DNA of 64,000 nucleotides from Bradyrhizobium sp. CCBAU 051011 (GCF_009930815.1 NZ_CP022222.1:744001-808000), one strand, 5' to 3'. Positions 1 to 8,711 are shown, counted from the stretch's first letter. Numbers and translations are program-made. Notes: a model not told the origin generated them from the letters alone.

Positions 1-1009
1 CATTCCGATCTCCCGGTGTCAAGACCTCCCAGATGTGCGGATGGTCTATGAAGGATCTCAGTGTCATCGATCCCAGAGATGATGGTGTCAATCCGAAAGG
101 AACGGGTAGGCTCGCCATGATCGCAGCGATGTCGGTGCTGTCGAGCCACGTCTCGGGCAAGCGCATCGCTTTCATCAGATCATCTGTTTCATAAGACGGG
201 GCTGAACTGCCGCGGAACGACAACCTGCCGTCTTCCATGAGTACGGCCTCCACCATGTCGCCACTGTCACCATAGCGCCATCGCGCCTGCCAAATGCCAC
301 GACCGTCAGAGAGCCGGAAACCGTAGGTCGACAGCATCGTCAGGCTCCAGGGCGCCTTGAACTGCGCCATGAACGGGACGATGAGATCCAGAGCTTCGCG
401 TGCACTGAGATATGGTTGCGGCAGCGCGATCTGTCGATCTGGCGGAAGCCGAAGCCGCTTCGCTACGCTGGCGGGCTTGGTACCGAGCTTGCGACCACCC
501 TGTTTGAGGAGGTCCTGCGTCCGTTCCTGTGCCAGTTCCGGGGAGAGCCACCTGTAGGCAGGAAGCCCGAGCAGTTCGGCAAACCGATACGCTGGCTCCT
601 CTCGCACCGCTTCCTCTCGATCCAACGAACGAAGCAGCGGCTCCAGCAAGTGCGACGTGACGAGCGGCGCAAGCGCGAGCGGATCGTATTGATCAAGCTC
701 GACAGCCGGGTGCGGGTCCCACCAGCACGCAAACTGGACCAGGGAACGCTCCGTGTGGGCGAGCGCGAAGCTCCAGCCATGGTCCTCGGCATAAAAATAG
801 TAAAGGACCGGACAGCGGGTCAGCTTCGAAAGATAATCGGCGAAACGCGCCTCGCCCCGGTACATCACCGATTTAGGATACGGAACGAAGGTCAGCCATC
901 CGTTCGCCGGTCCAAATACGACGCCGCTGACTTTGGCTTGGCGCAGCACCTTCTGCACATCAGGACCTTCGCCGAGGCGAATATGATAGCTGGTGCTAAA
1001 CTCGCTCAT
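1..1009 (-). CDS. Hypothetical protein, truncated by the left window edge
   Basis: An open frame runs leftwards from an ATG at 1009 to the window edge without a stop: 336 codons, beginning MSEFSTSYHIRLGEG. I checked every in-frame triplet and found no stop. It starts 17 bases after the stop of the upstream glcD-like gene on the same strand, so the two are probably cotranscribed. The purine run AGAAGAG lies about 14 bases upstream of the start, somewhat far for a ribosome site. The protein looks soluble, has no signal peptide or membrane segment, is rich in tryptophan and tyrosine, and shows no motif I recognise. A 204-codon frame on the opposite strand (416-1030) has an arginine-rich, shadow-like composition. 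Function unknown. Confidence 0.75.
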   Translation of the reverse strand, partial: MSEFSTSYHIRLGEGPDVQKVLRQAKVSGVVFGPANGWLTFVPYPKSVMYRGEARFADYLSKLTRCPVLYYFYAEDHGWSFALAHTERSLVQFACWWDPHPAVELDQYDPLALAPLVTSHLLEPLLRSLDREEAVREEPAYRFAELLGLPAYRWLSPELAQERTQDLLKQGGRKLGTKPASVAKRLRLPPDRQIALPQPYLSAREALDLIVPFMAQFKAPWSLTMLSTYGFRLSDGRGIWQARWRYGDSGDMVEAVLMEDGRLSFRGSSAPSYETDDLMKAMRLPETWLDSTDIAAIMASLPVPFGLTPSSLGSMTLRSFIDHPHIWEVLTPGDRN

Positions 1010-1026
1010 CGCAGACGTGGGCTCTT

Positions 1027-2520
1027 CTAGAACCGCGGGATGTCCGGAAACGCCAGTTTGCCGCCGTGCACATGCATGCGGCCGAGTTCGGCGCAGCGGT
1101 GCAGGGTCGGAAACACTTTGCCGGGGTTGAGCAGGCCCTGCGCGTCGAAGGCGCATTTCAGGCGCTGCTGCTGGTTGAGGTCTACTTCCGAAAACATCTC
1201 CGGCATCAAATCGCGCTTCTCGATGCCGACGCCGTGTTCGCCGGTGAGCACGCCGCCGAATTCGACGCAGGCGCGCAGGATGTCGGCGCCGAAGGCTTCC
1301 GCCCGTTCGATCTCGCCGGGCTTGTTGGCGTCGTAGAGGATCAGCGGATGCAGATTGCCGTCGCCGGCATGAAACACGTTGGCGACGCCGAGCTGGTATT
1401 TTTCCGAGAGGTCGCGGATGCGCGCCAGCGCCTTCGGCAGCGCGCCGCGCGGGATGGTGCCGTCCATGCAGAGATAGTCGGGCGATATCCGCCCGACCGC
1501 CGGGAATGCCGCCTTGCGGCCGGCCCAGAACAGATTGCGCTCGGCCTCGGAGGTGGAGATCTGGCAGGTGGTCGAGCCACAGGCTTGCGCGATCGCCTCG
1601 ACGCGCTTGATCAGTTCGTCGACCTCGACGCTGGGGCCATCGAGCTCAATGATCAACAGCGCCTCGACATCGAGCGGATAGCCGGCGTGAACAAAAGCCT
1701 CCGCAGCATGGATCGCGGGCTTGTCCATCATCTCCATGCCGCCGGGAATGATGCCGGCGCCGATGATCCGCGCCACGCATTCGCCGGCGGCTTCGACCTC
1801 GGCGAAGCCGACCATCAGCGCCCGCGCCGTCTCCGGCTTCTGCAGGATGCGCACCGTGATCTCGGTGATGACGCCGAGCAACCCTTCCGAGCCGGTGATG
1901 ATTCCCATCAGGTCGTAGCCTGAATTCTCGGCGGCCTTGCCGCCGATCCGCAAAATCTCGCCGGACATCAGCACGATCTCGCAGCCCAGCACGTTGTTGG
2001 TGGTCATGCCGTATTTCAGGCAATGCACACCGCCGGAATTTTCCGCGACATTGCCGCCGATCGAGCAGGCAATTTGGGACGACGGATCGGGCGCATAGTA
2101 GAAGCCGGCATGCGCCACCGCCTGGCTGATGGCGAGGTTGGTGACGCCGGGCTCGGTCACCACCACGCGGTTGTCGAAATCGATCTCGCGGATGCGCTTG
2201 AACTTGCCGAGCCCCAGCAGCACGCCGTCGACCAGCGGCAGCGCGCCGCCGGACAGCGACGTGCCTGAACCGCGCGGCACCACCTTGATGCCCTGCTCGA
2301 AGCAATATTTCAGGACCTGCGAGACCTGCTCGGTGGTGTCGGGGAGCACCACGACCATCGGGGGTTGCCGATAGGCGGTAAGCCCATCGGATTCATAGAC
2401 CTGCATTTCGGCCGCACTGTCGATCACGCCCTCGCCGGGCACGATCGCGCGCAGGGCCGCCACGATCTCGCCGCGACGGCCAAGAACCGCCTGATCGGCA
2501 GCCGGCATCATGATGGCCAT
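1027..2520 (-). CDS. glcD: FAD-binding oxidase, glycolate oxidase subunit GlcD type
   Basis: 497 residues, the usual GlcD length. The N-terminal half is a PCMH-type FAD-binding domain with PRGSGTSLSGG near residue 82 and the flavin-contacting stretch SSQIACSIGGNVAENSGG near 147. The C-terminal half is an FAD-oxidase C domain with HAGDGNLHP near 385, GEHGVGIEK near 430 and the ending LNPGKVFP. Family members oxidise glycolate or D-lactate to the 2-oxoacid. In the classic complex GlcD works with GlcE and GlcF, but neither is adjacent here; the next gene downstream is an unknown protein. It is divergent from a cytochrome c gene, a possible electron acceptor (inference). A D-lactate dehydrogenase role is the main alternative. 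Confidence 0.9.
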   Translation of the reverse strand: MAIMMPAADQAVLGRRGEIVAALRAIVPGEGVIDSAAEMQVYESDGLTAYRQPPMVVVLPDTTEQVSQVLKYCFEQGIKVVPRGSGTSLSGGALPLVDGVLLGLGKFKRIREIDFDNRVVVTEPGVTNLAISQAVAHAGFYYAPDPSSQIACSIGGNVAENSGGVHCLKYGMTTNNVLGCEIVLMSGEILRIGGKAAENSGYDLMGIITGSEGLLGVITEITVRILQKPETARALMVGFAEVEAAGECVARIIGAGIIPGGMEMMDKPAIHAAEAFVHAGYPLDVEALLIIELDGPSVEVDELIKRVEAIAQACGSTTCQISTSEAERNLFWAGRKAAFPAVGRISPDYLCMDGTIPRGALPKALARIRDLSEKYQLGVANVFHAGDGNLHPLILYDANKPGEIERAEAFGADILRACVEFGGVLTGEHGVGIEKRDLMPEMFSEVDLNQQQRLKCAFDAQGLLNPGKVFPTLHRCAELGRMHVHGGKLAFPDIPRF

Positions 2521-2745
2521 GCGTGTCCCTCCAAGCCTCGCGAACCAACGATTTATGATGGCAAATCAAGCACGTCTACCAAGGTTTGGGTAGGTTATCC
2601 GAAGGTTGCATTGCGGCGCGTCAAACGTCAGTTCTCTCTGGGACAAGTCGGCAATGGTGAAACCTGTCAAGGTTTCGTGGCTTGTCCAATCCAAGCGGGC
2701 CTGCCACAAGAAATCCGCCTCCTGGGAAGAAACGAAGAGCACCAC

Positions 2746-3138
2746 ATGAAAACATCGACTTTGAGCGCGCTGGTTGTCGTTACCTCACTGGCCACGGCGT
2801 CGGGCGCGCTGGCGCAGGACGCTGCCGCCGGCAAGACCTCGTTCAACAAATGCCTGGCCTGCCACGCCATCGGCGACGGCGCCAAGAACAAGGTCGGACC
2901 GGTGCTGAACGGGCTCGATGGCCGCAAGTCCGGCACCATCGAGGGCTACTCCTATTCGGACGCCAACAAGAATTCCGGCATCACCTGGAACAAGGATGTC
3001 TTCCTCGAATACATCAAGGACCCCAAGGCAAAGATACCCGGCACCAAGATGATCTTCGCCGGCATCAAGAACGAGAAAGAGGCCGGCGATCTCTGGGCCT
3101 ACATCGCGCAGTACGACAAGGACGGCAAGACCAAGTAA
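2746..3138 (+). CDS. Periplasmic class I c-type cytochrome (c2/c550-like)
   Basis: 130 residues. A signal peptide covers about residues 1-23 (cleavage ALA-QD). The heme-binding motif is CLACH at 36-40, and Met102 in GTKMIFAG is the likely sixth ligand, with the conserved YSYSDANK region between them. This is a small soluble c2/c550-type electron carrier. I chose the ATG at 2746 because it begins the signal peptide and has a GAAGAG purine run upstream; an upstream in-frame extension would bury the signal peptide. The 225-base gap to the divergent glcD gene (2521-2745) should hold both promoters. Which donor and acceptor it serves cannot be told from sequence. Confidence 0.92.
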   Translation: MKTSTLSALVVVTSLATASGALAQDAAAGKTSFNKCLACHAIGDGAKNKVGPVLNGLDGRKSGTIEGYSYSDANKNSGITWNKDVFLEYIKDPKAKIPGTKMIFAGIKNEKEAGDLWAYIAQYDKDGKTK

Positions 3139-3204
3139 GGGCTGGGCCTCACGGTTCTCCCGGCGATGCACGGCGTCGTCCGGAGACGCGTTCGATGTAC
3201 TTTC

Positions 3205-3293
3205 CGTCATGGCCGGGCTTGTCCCGGCCATGCACGTCTTTCTTGCCTGCTGAAGCAGAGACGTGGATGCCCGGCACAAGGCCGGGCATGACG
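3205..3293. repeat. Dispersed palindromic repeat, family A
   Basis: Two inverted halves: CGTCATGGCCGGGCTTGTCC on the left, and a right half ending GCCGGGCATGACG, each with an internal dyad, separated by an ACGTCTTT/AGACGTGGAT linker. The same architecture recurs at 14992-15075 and 33209-33297. It lies downstream of the cytochrome c gene and could form a strong RNA hairpin. I recall this type as abundant in Bradyrhizobium genomes. Confidence 0.75.
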
Positions 3294-3332
3294 AGTGGAT
3301 GCACTATGCCCTTGCGGCCCGCGCCAGCCCTT

Positions 3333-3626
3333 TCAAGCCAGCGTGTGCACGATCACGGGTCCGGCCATGGCGGTCGCCGGCCCAGTCAAGAGCGGCGCCA
3401 GGTCGTGCTCGATCCATGCCAGCGCGCGCTTGTTGGATTCCTCGGCGGCTGCAAAATTGTTGAACAGGCTGATCGCGATCACCGTGTCGTCGGGCGCATA
3501 GACCACGTAGTAGCCCATGAATCCCTCGACCCCACTGATGACGGGGATCGCGCCCTCCTTGATCCGGCGTGTCAGTTCTTCGGCCTTGCCGGCCTTGGCC
3601 TTGCCCTGACGAATGGCGGCGTACAT
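3333..3626 (-). CDS. Small dimeric alpha/beta-barrel (ABM-like) protein
   Basis: 97 residues starting MYAAIRQGKAKAGKAEEL. The start at 3626 is preceded by a GGGAGAG ribosome site, whereas the longer in-frame extension has no such site and an unlikely composition. The pattern of an N-terminal strand, an AEELTRRIKEGAIPVI helix, a GYYVVYAPDDTVIAISLF strand pair and a second helix resembles antibiotic-biosynthesis-monooxygenase-like (ferredoxin-fold) proteins. These act as small oxygenases, heme-related enzymes or stress proteins, and no catalytic residue can be assigned here. It may be cotranscribed with the alpha/beta hydrolase gene upstream of it. Confidence 0.7.
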   Translation of the reverse strand: MYAAIRQGKAKAGKAEELTRRIKEGAIPVISGVEGFMGYYVVYAPDDTVIAISLFNNFAAAEESNKRALAWIEHDLAPLLTGPATAMAGPVIVHTLA

Positions 3627-3792
3627 GGGGCTCTCCCTCGAAGGTCGGCTGCCCGATATCGCAATTTCTAAAGCTTCATCCCGCGGGACGAGCAGCGGAA
3701 TCCCGCGCGCACTGATCGTAGCCCACCCGGGGCCGTCAGGCACGCACGGTCTCAGCGTCCCTGATCGCGCAATAATCGGATTCTCGAACGGC

Positions 3793-4782
3793 TCAATGGG
3801 CCGCGGCTGTCGCACTCGGCGCCGCCGCCGAGATCATCGCCTCGACCTCGGCAATGACGAGATCGGGAACCGCTTGCTGGACCATGTGGCCGACATCCGG
3901 CAGCACCATCAGTTTCACGTTCGGCGCAGCCGCCGCGAACGGCCGTGAATGTCGGTCGGTCGACACCGTCTTGTCGGCATCGCCGGTGATGATGGTGACG
4001 GGTGCCTTGATCTCGCCGTAGCGCGGCGCCTGCTCGGCCACCGCCGCCTTCAGCGTCACCAGATCGCGCGCATTGGCGATGAATTCGCGCGGGCGCAGCA
4101 ACAGCGGCGTGGCGGTATTGCGGACAAAGCCATCCGGCATGGTCTGCGGCAGGAACACGCCCCGCGCGCCCGGCTCCGCTAGCAGGAGGCCGAGCGGCAG
4201 CGTGATGGTGTAGGCGAATAGCGGGCCGATCACCGGCGTGGCGATCAGCCTGTTGTAGCGCCCGACGCCGCCAGGCCACGGATAGGCCACCGGCGCCAGC
4301 ATCAGAAGGCCGGCGACGGTTTGCGGGTAATCCAGCGCGATCCGCGCCCCCAGCGCGCCGGCCCAGGAATGCACCACAAGGATCGCCTCGCCGACGCCGA
4401 GCCTGGCCAGCGCCTCACTGATCATGCGGGCCTGAATTTCGGGCGTGGAGTCCTCAAGCCTGGCGCGAGTGCTCCAGCCATGCCCGGGACGATCGATCAG
4501 GAGCACGCGGTGCTTCCTGGCCAGCAGTTCCCCGACCGGCTGCCGCATCACTTCGAGGTTGGAACTCGCGCCATGCAACATCACGACCGGCGGGCCGGCC
4601 GCATCCCGCGGACCGATATCGAGGATATGGAGGGCCCCGCCGGTCACCTCGATCATCCTGCCCTGCGGCGGATGGGCCCGCTGCGCGAGAAAGACGCCGA
4701 TTTGCGTGACCAGCGCCAGCATCAGCAGCGCCGTCACTGCAATCACGACTACCATCTGAAATTTCCGACTGATCTTTTGCAC
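3793..4782 (-). CDS. Membrane-anchored alpha/beta hydrolase
   Basis: 329 residues. An N-terminal hydrophobic helix (about 9-32) suggests a membrane anchor or uncleaved signal. The fold shows the oxyanion motif HGASSN at 70-75, a nucleophile elbow HSWAG with Ser139 (the first glycine of the usual GxSxG is replaced by His), an acid Asp268 in ITGDADKTV and a catalytic His299 in DVGHM. The substrate is unknown; the family includes esterases, epoxide hydrolases and C-C hydrolases. The start could be 9 codons further in, at the second Met. Downstream lies only the small ABM-like gene. Confidence 0.85.
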   Translation of the reverse strand: MQKISRKFQMVVVIAVTALLMLALVTQIGVFLAQRAHPPQGRMIEVTGGALHILDIGPRDAAGPPVVMLHGASSNLEVMRQPVGELLARKHRVLLIDRPGHGWSTRARLEDSTPEIQARMISEALARLGVGEAILVVHSWAGALGARIALDYPQTVAGLLMLAPVAYPWPGGVGRYNRLIATPVIGPLFAYTITLPLGLLLAEPGARGVFLPQTMPDGFVRNTATPLLLRPREFIANARDLVTLKAAVAEQAPRYGEIKAPVTIITGDADKTVSTDRHSRPFAAAAPNVKLMVLPDVGHMVQQAVPDLVIAEVEAMISAAAPSATAAAH

Positions 4783-5010
4783 CTGCGAGCTACGGCTCGG
4801 GCCGGCGCAGGTTTCGGACGTTGTCCACAGAGCGACGATCCTGTGGATAGCGGGGTCATACTGACGTCATCGGCAGGTTTGTACAGTGCCGTTGCCACTT
4901 TCGCCATGTGTGCGCGTGCCTGATTGGGGGGTAGCCGGGCGCCTTACCCAACATCCACAGGAACAGGGCCGCTCACTACAAATTGTTCCAGCGTAAACCG
5001 GAGGAATGCC

Positions 5011-5190
5011 ATGATTTCCGACGCAAGCGAAGCCGCCATCGATCAGATCGTAGCGAGTTGCAATGGCGATATCCGCGGCGCACTCAAGGCGCTGTTGCGG
5101 GTCAATGAGCAGCTTGAGACGGAATTGGCGCAAATCTACGCGGCAGTCGGTCTCGATGGTCTCGCCCGCGGCAGCAACGCCGTACACTAG
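5011..5190 (+). CDS. Small conserved hypothetical protein, 59 aa
   Basis: Begins MISDASEAAIDQIV with a perfect GGAGG ribosome site 6-7 bases upstream. The sequence is a predicted helical protein (NGDIRGALKALLRVNEQLETEL). A longer reading from a TTG at 4924 is possible, but its extra 29 residues have poor composition and no ribosome site. I recall similar small proteins in Bradyrhizobium and relatives, but no function is known. It is transcribed alone between two minus-strand genes. Confidence 0.65.
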   Translation: MISDASEAAIDQIVASCNGDIRGALKALLRVNEQLETELAQIYAAVGLDGLARGSNAVH

Positions 5191-5235
5191 AGCTTTGGGC
5201 CGCCGCGTTTCCTGACGCGAACGGCTCGAATATGG

Positions 5236-5517
5236 CTAGTCGGATTTATTCTCGTCGTCCTGCGTGTTCGCGGGCGGTTCTTGCACCGCCGGACATTGGG
5301 GGATGGTCGAACGGGCCAGCTTGGCGTCGCTGCGCGACTGGTAGGGTCCGGTTCCGAACCAGATATTCCCGCCGACCTGGGCGTTGATCACGGGATTGCT
5401 CGTCACAATCTCGCATTTGCCGGTGGCGTGGTCGCCAACCACCCAATAGCCGCCTTGTGCCAAAGCGCAGGTTTTGGCCGCGACTATCATCGCGCCTGCC
5501 AGCAGCAATGATTTCAT
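5236..5517 (-). CDS. Small secreted hypothetical protein
   Basis: 93 residues with a signal peptide at about 1-21 (MKSLLLAGAMIVAAKTCALAQ). The mature part carries GYWVVGDHATGKCEIVTSNP and an acidic, proline-rich tail. The start at 5517 has an AGGAG ribosome site. Two cysteines in the mature part (in GKCEIV and IPQCPAV) could pair in the periplasm. No family is recognised beyond the general class of small periplasmic proteins of rhizobia. Confidence 0.7.
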   Translation of the reverse strand: MKSLLLAGAMIVAAKTCALAQGGYWVVGDHATGKCEIVTSNPVINAQVGGNIWFGTGPYQSRSDAKLARSTIPQCPAVQEPPANTQDDENKSD

Positions 5518-5615
5518 GGCTCGCTCCTGTACGCAGTCAGCCGACAACAACGCTTCGGCGGAGCTACGTTCCTACCTGAGATAATTCGTCGGGAATCAGG
5601 GTTAACCGCGAAACA

Positions 5616-6272
5616 TCAGATATCGCGGCCTTCGACCTTTTCGGTCAGCGTCTTGACCAGTTCCGGCACCTTCTCGAGATGCGGATTGACGGCCAGCGCC
5701 TTGCGGAAAGCTTCCAGTGCGCGCCTTTCGTCGCCGATTTCCTGCATGATCATGCCGAGGCCTGCCAGCGCACCGAAATGTCGGGGCTCGCGGATCAGCA
5801 CCTGCCGGATGTCATCCAGCGAACGGGTGTAATCGTTCTTCAGGTAGTACAGCGTCGCGCGCCGGTTCCACGCCTCGGTATAATCCGGACGGAGCTTGAC
5901 GACGGAGTCGAGCAGCTTCAGCGCGACGTCGATTTTCTGCGCATCCATCGCGGCCTTGGCGCGCAGCATCAACAGCGCAGCCGTGTCGCTCGGGGTCTGC
6001 ATCCACAGCGCCCAGATCCGCGCCTCGACGTGCTTGGCGCTGGCCTCATCCGGGGCGGCCTTCAGCGCGCCGAACAGGAAATCCAGCCCGCGGGTGCGAT
6101 CGGCGCCGACCTTGGGAAGCTTGCTCGGCGCTTCCGGCAATTTCTTCTGGGCTTTCGGCGGGGGAACGACCTGGGTGTTGTTCTGGGCAAAAGCGGCCGC
6201 CGGCACGGCTGTCATGACAGCGGCTGTTATCACGATCCGGCAGTTACGGGCGCCTGGGAATCTCAAAGCCAT
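5616..6272 (-). CDS. Periplasmic TPR-repeat protein
   Basis: 218 residues. A signal peptide (about 1-29, ending AAAFAQ) and a proline/lysine-rich linker precede helical tetratricopeptide repeats from about residue 65 to 210. Clear TPR signatures are AWNRRATLYYLKNDYTRSLDDI and HFGALAGLGMIMQEIGDERRALEAFRKAL followed by NPH. TPR arrays mediate protein-protein contacts; the partner is unknown. It is transcribed alone, just upstream of rpmJ on the same strand. Confidence 0.85.
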   Translation of the reverse strand: MALRFPGARNCRIVITAAVMTAVPAAAFAQNNTQVVPPPKAQKKLPEAPSKLPKVGADRTRGLDFLFGALKAAPDEASAKHVEARIWALWMQTPSDTAALLMLRAKAAMDAQKIDVALKLLDSVVKLRPDYTEAWNRRATLYYLKNDYTRSLDDIRQVLIREPRHFGALAGLGMIMQEIGDERRALEAFRKALAVNPHLEKVPELVKTLTEKVEGRDI

Positions 6273-6385
6273 GGCGCAAGTCTAGACGCGCAAAATCGCG
6301 CCGCAAAGCGGCACGTCATATCAAAGACATGTGAAACGAAGAAAAAAGCGCCTCGGCGTCCCGGGCTTAGCCTTGCGTTCCAGGC

Positions 6386-6511
6386 TTAGCCTTGGCGAGC
6401 CTTGAAGCGGCGCTGCACCTTGTTGATCACGTACACCCGGCCCTTGCGGCGGACCAGACGGTTGTTGCGGTGGCGACCACGCAGCGATTTCAAGGAGTTA
6501 CGGACCTTCAT
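6386..6511 (-). CDS. rpmJ: 50S ribosomal protein L36, cysteine-free type
   Basis: 41 residues: [18 protein letters not shown], then a basic middle and the ending [13 protein letters not shown]. This is the short L36 of the large subunit. It lacks the four zinc ligands (C...C...C...H) of the canonical type and therefore belongs to the cysteine-free (YkgO-like) form that is normal in Alphaproteobacteria. The start at 6511 matches the invariant MKVR; a longer in-frame extension upstream is not credible. The gene is monocistronic. Confidence 0.95.
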   Translation of the reverse strand: MKVRNSLKSLRGRHRNNRLVRRKGRVYVINKVQRRFKARQG

Positions 6512-6735
6512 GGGACAATCCTGATGCTTTGAAAGGCCGTGCTGGAGGCCCGAACCTGAGCTACCCGAAAGTGGCAAAATGGGATTTACCCCGAAAAGCG
6601 GCCATCCGCCCGGGATGGGGCGGGTTCTAAGGAAGGCGGCACCGGATGTCAATTCCGAATGGGGCCGCTTTCGGGTCCATTTACCGTTCCGGACCTAACG
6701 TCGGACAGCCCGGCTTCCGGAAGAACTCCCCGGAA

Positions 6736-7185
6736 TCACTGACAAAACAGGTCGCGCGGGAATTCGACCAAGGCTTCACCGGTCGCGACCTTTTCACCCG
6801 CCTGGTTCTTCACCACCACGTCGATCAACACCCAGCGGGATTTTTCGGTCGTCTGCTTGGCCTTGATGATTCCAGAGGGCTGGATGGTATCGCCGGGCCG
6901 GACCGGCTTGACCCACCGCGTCTCCAGCCGCCGGTGGACCGCGCCGGCGGGGCAGGCCCAATCCGTGATCATGCGCGAGATCAGGCCGAAATTGTTCATG
7001 CCGTGCATGATGATGCCGCCGAAATTGGTCTTGCCGAAATTGCCCTTCATGTAGTCGTCGTCGAGATGCAGCGGGTTGTAGTCGAGCGAGGCATCGCAGA
7101 ACAGACGGATGGACTCGCGCGAGACCGCGAATTTCGGGCCGTCGATGACGTCGCCGGCGGAGAGATTGTCGAATGTAGCGGTCAT
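6736..7185 (-). CDS. MaoC-like dehydratase/hydratase, second subunit
   Basis: 149 residues with a hot-dog fold. The typical hydratase motif reads DASLDYNPLHLDDDYMKG followed by FGGIIMHGMNNFGLISRM, giving the Asp/His pair of MaoC enzymes (D31 region and H56-like). Such enzymes hydrate enoyl-CoA or dehydrate 3-hydroxyacyl-CoA. The start at 7185 follows a GAGGGAG ribosome site and lies 13 bases after the stop of the companion gene, so the two proteins probably form a heterodimer. The substrate is unknown. Confidence 0.85.
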   Translation of the reverse strand: MTATFDNLSAGDVIDGPKFAVSRESIRLFCDASLDYNPLHLDDDYMKGNFGKTNFGGIIMHGMNNFGLISRMITDWACPAGAVHRRLETRWVKPVRPGDTIQPSGIIKAKQTTEKSRWVLIDVVVKNQAGEKVATGEALVEFPRDLFCQ

Positions 7186-7198
7186 TGATCGCTCCCTC

Positions 7199-7675
7199 TC
7201 ACATCGGCCGAATCGTCCAGCCACGGCCGGAGCAGATTACGTCACCCTTCTGATTGAAGAAGACATTGTCGTGCACCACGAACCGCCTTTCGCGCTTGAT
7301 GAACTTGTCGAGCGCGCGGGCCTGCAGGGTGATGACATCGTTGGGGCGCGCCGGAATGTTGTAGCTCCAGGACTGGCCGGCATTGACGGTTCCGGGCGAG
7401 CGCATCCAGTCGTCCGCCGGGGTGCAGGAAAACATCAAGAGGATGTGGATCGAGGGCGGCGCGATCAGCCCGCCATAGCGGGTGGTCCTGGCGTAGGCCT
7501 CGTCGAAATAGATCGGATGGGTTTCGCCGACCGATTTGCAGTACAGCTCGATCGCCTCCTTGGTCAGCGTATAGGGGATGGTCTTGCGCGGCTCGCCGGG
7601 AACGATGTCGTCCCAGACCTTGCGCAGATTGGCGTCTTTCCAGAAATCGGTCTCGAAGGCCTCGGCCTGCGCCAT
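7199..7675 (-). CDS. MaoC-like dehydratase, N-terminal-domain (FAS1-like) subunit
   Basis: 158 residues. The N-terminal dehydratase half has IPYTLTKEAIELYCKSVGETHPIYFDEAYA and APPSIHILLM, which correspond to the non-catalytic or partner domain in MaoC pairs such as mycobacterial HadAB-type dehydratases and mesaconyl/itaconyl-CoA hydratases. It is the first gene of a two-gene transcript with the MaoC subunit at 6736-7185, and is divergent from an amidohydrolase. Together they suggest degradation of a CoA-activated organic acid (inference). Confidence 0.85.
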   Translation of the reverse strand: MAQAEAFETDFWKDANLRKVWDDIVPGEPRKTIPYTLTKEAIELYCKSVGETHPIYFDEAYARTTRYGGLIAPPSIHILLMFSCTPADDWMRSPGTVNAGQSWSYNIPARPNDVITLQARALDKFIKRERRFVVHDNVFFNQKGDVICSGRGWTIRPM

Positions 7676-7790
7676 GCCACACTCCCTTACTTTCTGTTTT
7701 CCGCTGTTTATTTTCTGCCGTCTTGCGGAATTCGTTATATAGTATAATCAATTTTCCAGACCCAAAAATCAAGCCGGCGGGAAACCCCAT
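7676..7790. promoter_or_regulatory. Divergent promoter region with an AT-rich dyad
   Basis: The 115-base gap between the MaoC pair and the amidohydrolase is far more AT-rich than its surroundings. It contains the inverted repeat TTATA-TAG-TATAA at 7735-7747, with further T/A runs on either side. This is the expected place for both promoters and could be a regulator site; no regulator gene is adjacent, so the binding protein is unknown. Confidence 0.45.
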
Positions 7791-8675
7791 ATGCCCAAGC
7801 TCAAGCTGCCCGATATCGAAAAGGTCGTCGCGATCGACATCCATACCCATGCGGAAGAACCGTGCGGGCTGCATGGCGACGACGGCTATGACGACTTCCA
7901 GGAGCGCATGGCCGAGTACTTCAAATCGCCGCACAAGCATCCGCCGACCGTGCCGGAGACTGCGGCCTATTACCGCTCGAAGAATATAGCGGCCGTGATC
8001 TTCCCTGTTGATGCCGAGCGCGAGACCGGATTCCGCCGCTACAACAATTACGAGATGCTGGAGGTGGCCTCCGACCATCTCGACGTCCTCATCCCCTTCG
8101 TGTCGATCGATCCGCACAAGGGCAAGCTCGGCGTGCGGGAAGCGCGCAAGCTGATCGAGGAATACGGCGTCCGCGGCTTCAAATTCCATCCGACCATGCA
8201 GGGCTTTTACGCCAACGACCGCATGGCCTATCCGCTCTATGAAGCGATCAACGATGGCGGCGCGATCGCGCTGTTTCACACCGGCCAGACCGGCGTCGGC
8301 TCAGGCATGCCCGGCGGCATGGGGATGCGGCTGAAATATTCCAACCCGATGTACATGGACGACGTCGCGGCGGATTTTCCCGATCTGAAGATCATCCTCG
8401 CGCATCCCTCCTTCCCCTGGCAGGAAGAGGCGCTGTCGGTCGCGACCCACAAGCCGAACGTCTATATCGATCTCTCCGGCTGGTCGCCGAAATATTTCCC
8501 GCCGATCCTGGTGCGCTACATCAATTCGATTTTGCAGGACAAGATGCTGTTCGGCTCGGACTGGCCGGTGATCACGCCGGACCGCTGGCTGGCGGATTTT
8601 GCAAAACTCGAGATCCGCGAGGAGATCCGGCCGAAGGTGATGAAGGCCAACGCAAGGAAGATTTTGGGGATCTAA
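7791..8675 (+). CDS. Metal-dependent amidohydrolase (amidohydrolase_2 family)
   Basis: 294 residues with a TIM-barrel metal-hydrolase pattern: HxH ligands H18 and H20 in DIHTH, H133 in FKFHP, H163 in LFHTG, H205 in ILAHPSFPW and Asp257 in FGSDWP. The family includes decarboxylases such as the ACMSD and gamma-resorcylate types, lactonases and beta-ketoacyl-CoA hydrolases. Next to a MaoC pair, a CoA-thioester ring-cleavage or C-C hydrolase role is plausible but not proven. The protein is cytoplasmic with no signal peptide. Confidence 0.88.
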   Translation: MPKLKLPDIEKVVAIDIHTHAEEPCGLHGDDGYDDFQERMAEYFKSPHKHPPTVPETAAYYRSKNIAAVIFPVDAERETGFRRYNNYEMLEVASDHLDVLIPFVSIDPHKGKLGVREARKLIEEYGVRGFKFHPTMQGFYANDRMAYPLYEAINDGGAIALFHTGQTGVGSGMPGGMGMRLKYSNPMYMDDVAADFPDLKIILAHPSFPWQEEALSVATHKPNVYIDLSGWSPKYFPPILVRYINSILQDKMLFGSDWPVITPDRWLADFAKLEIREEIRPKVMKANARKILGI

Positions 8676-8711
8676 AGGAGTATCATCGGCGGCACACTTG
8701 CGAGGTGATCG

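Noticed and set aside
416-1030. 204-codon frame on the + strand antisense to the left-edge gene
   Set aside because: Arginine-rich composition without motif; the opposite strand has a longer, protein-like frame running off the edge.
5679-6389. 236-codon + strand frame over the TPR gene
   Set aside because: Low-complexity shadow; the minus strand has a signal peptide and TPR motifs.
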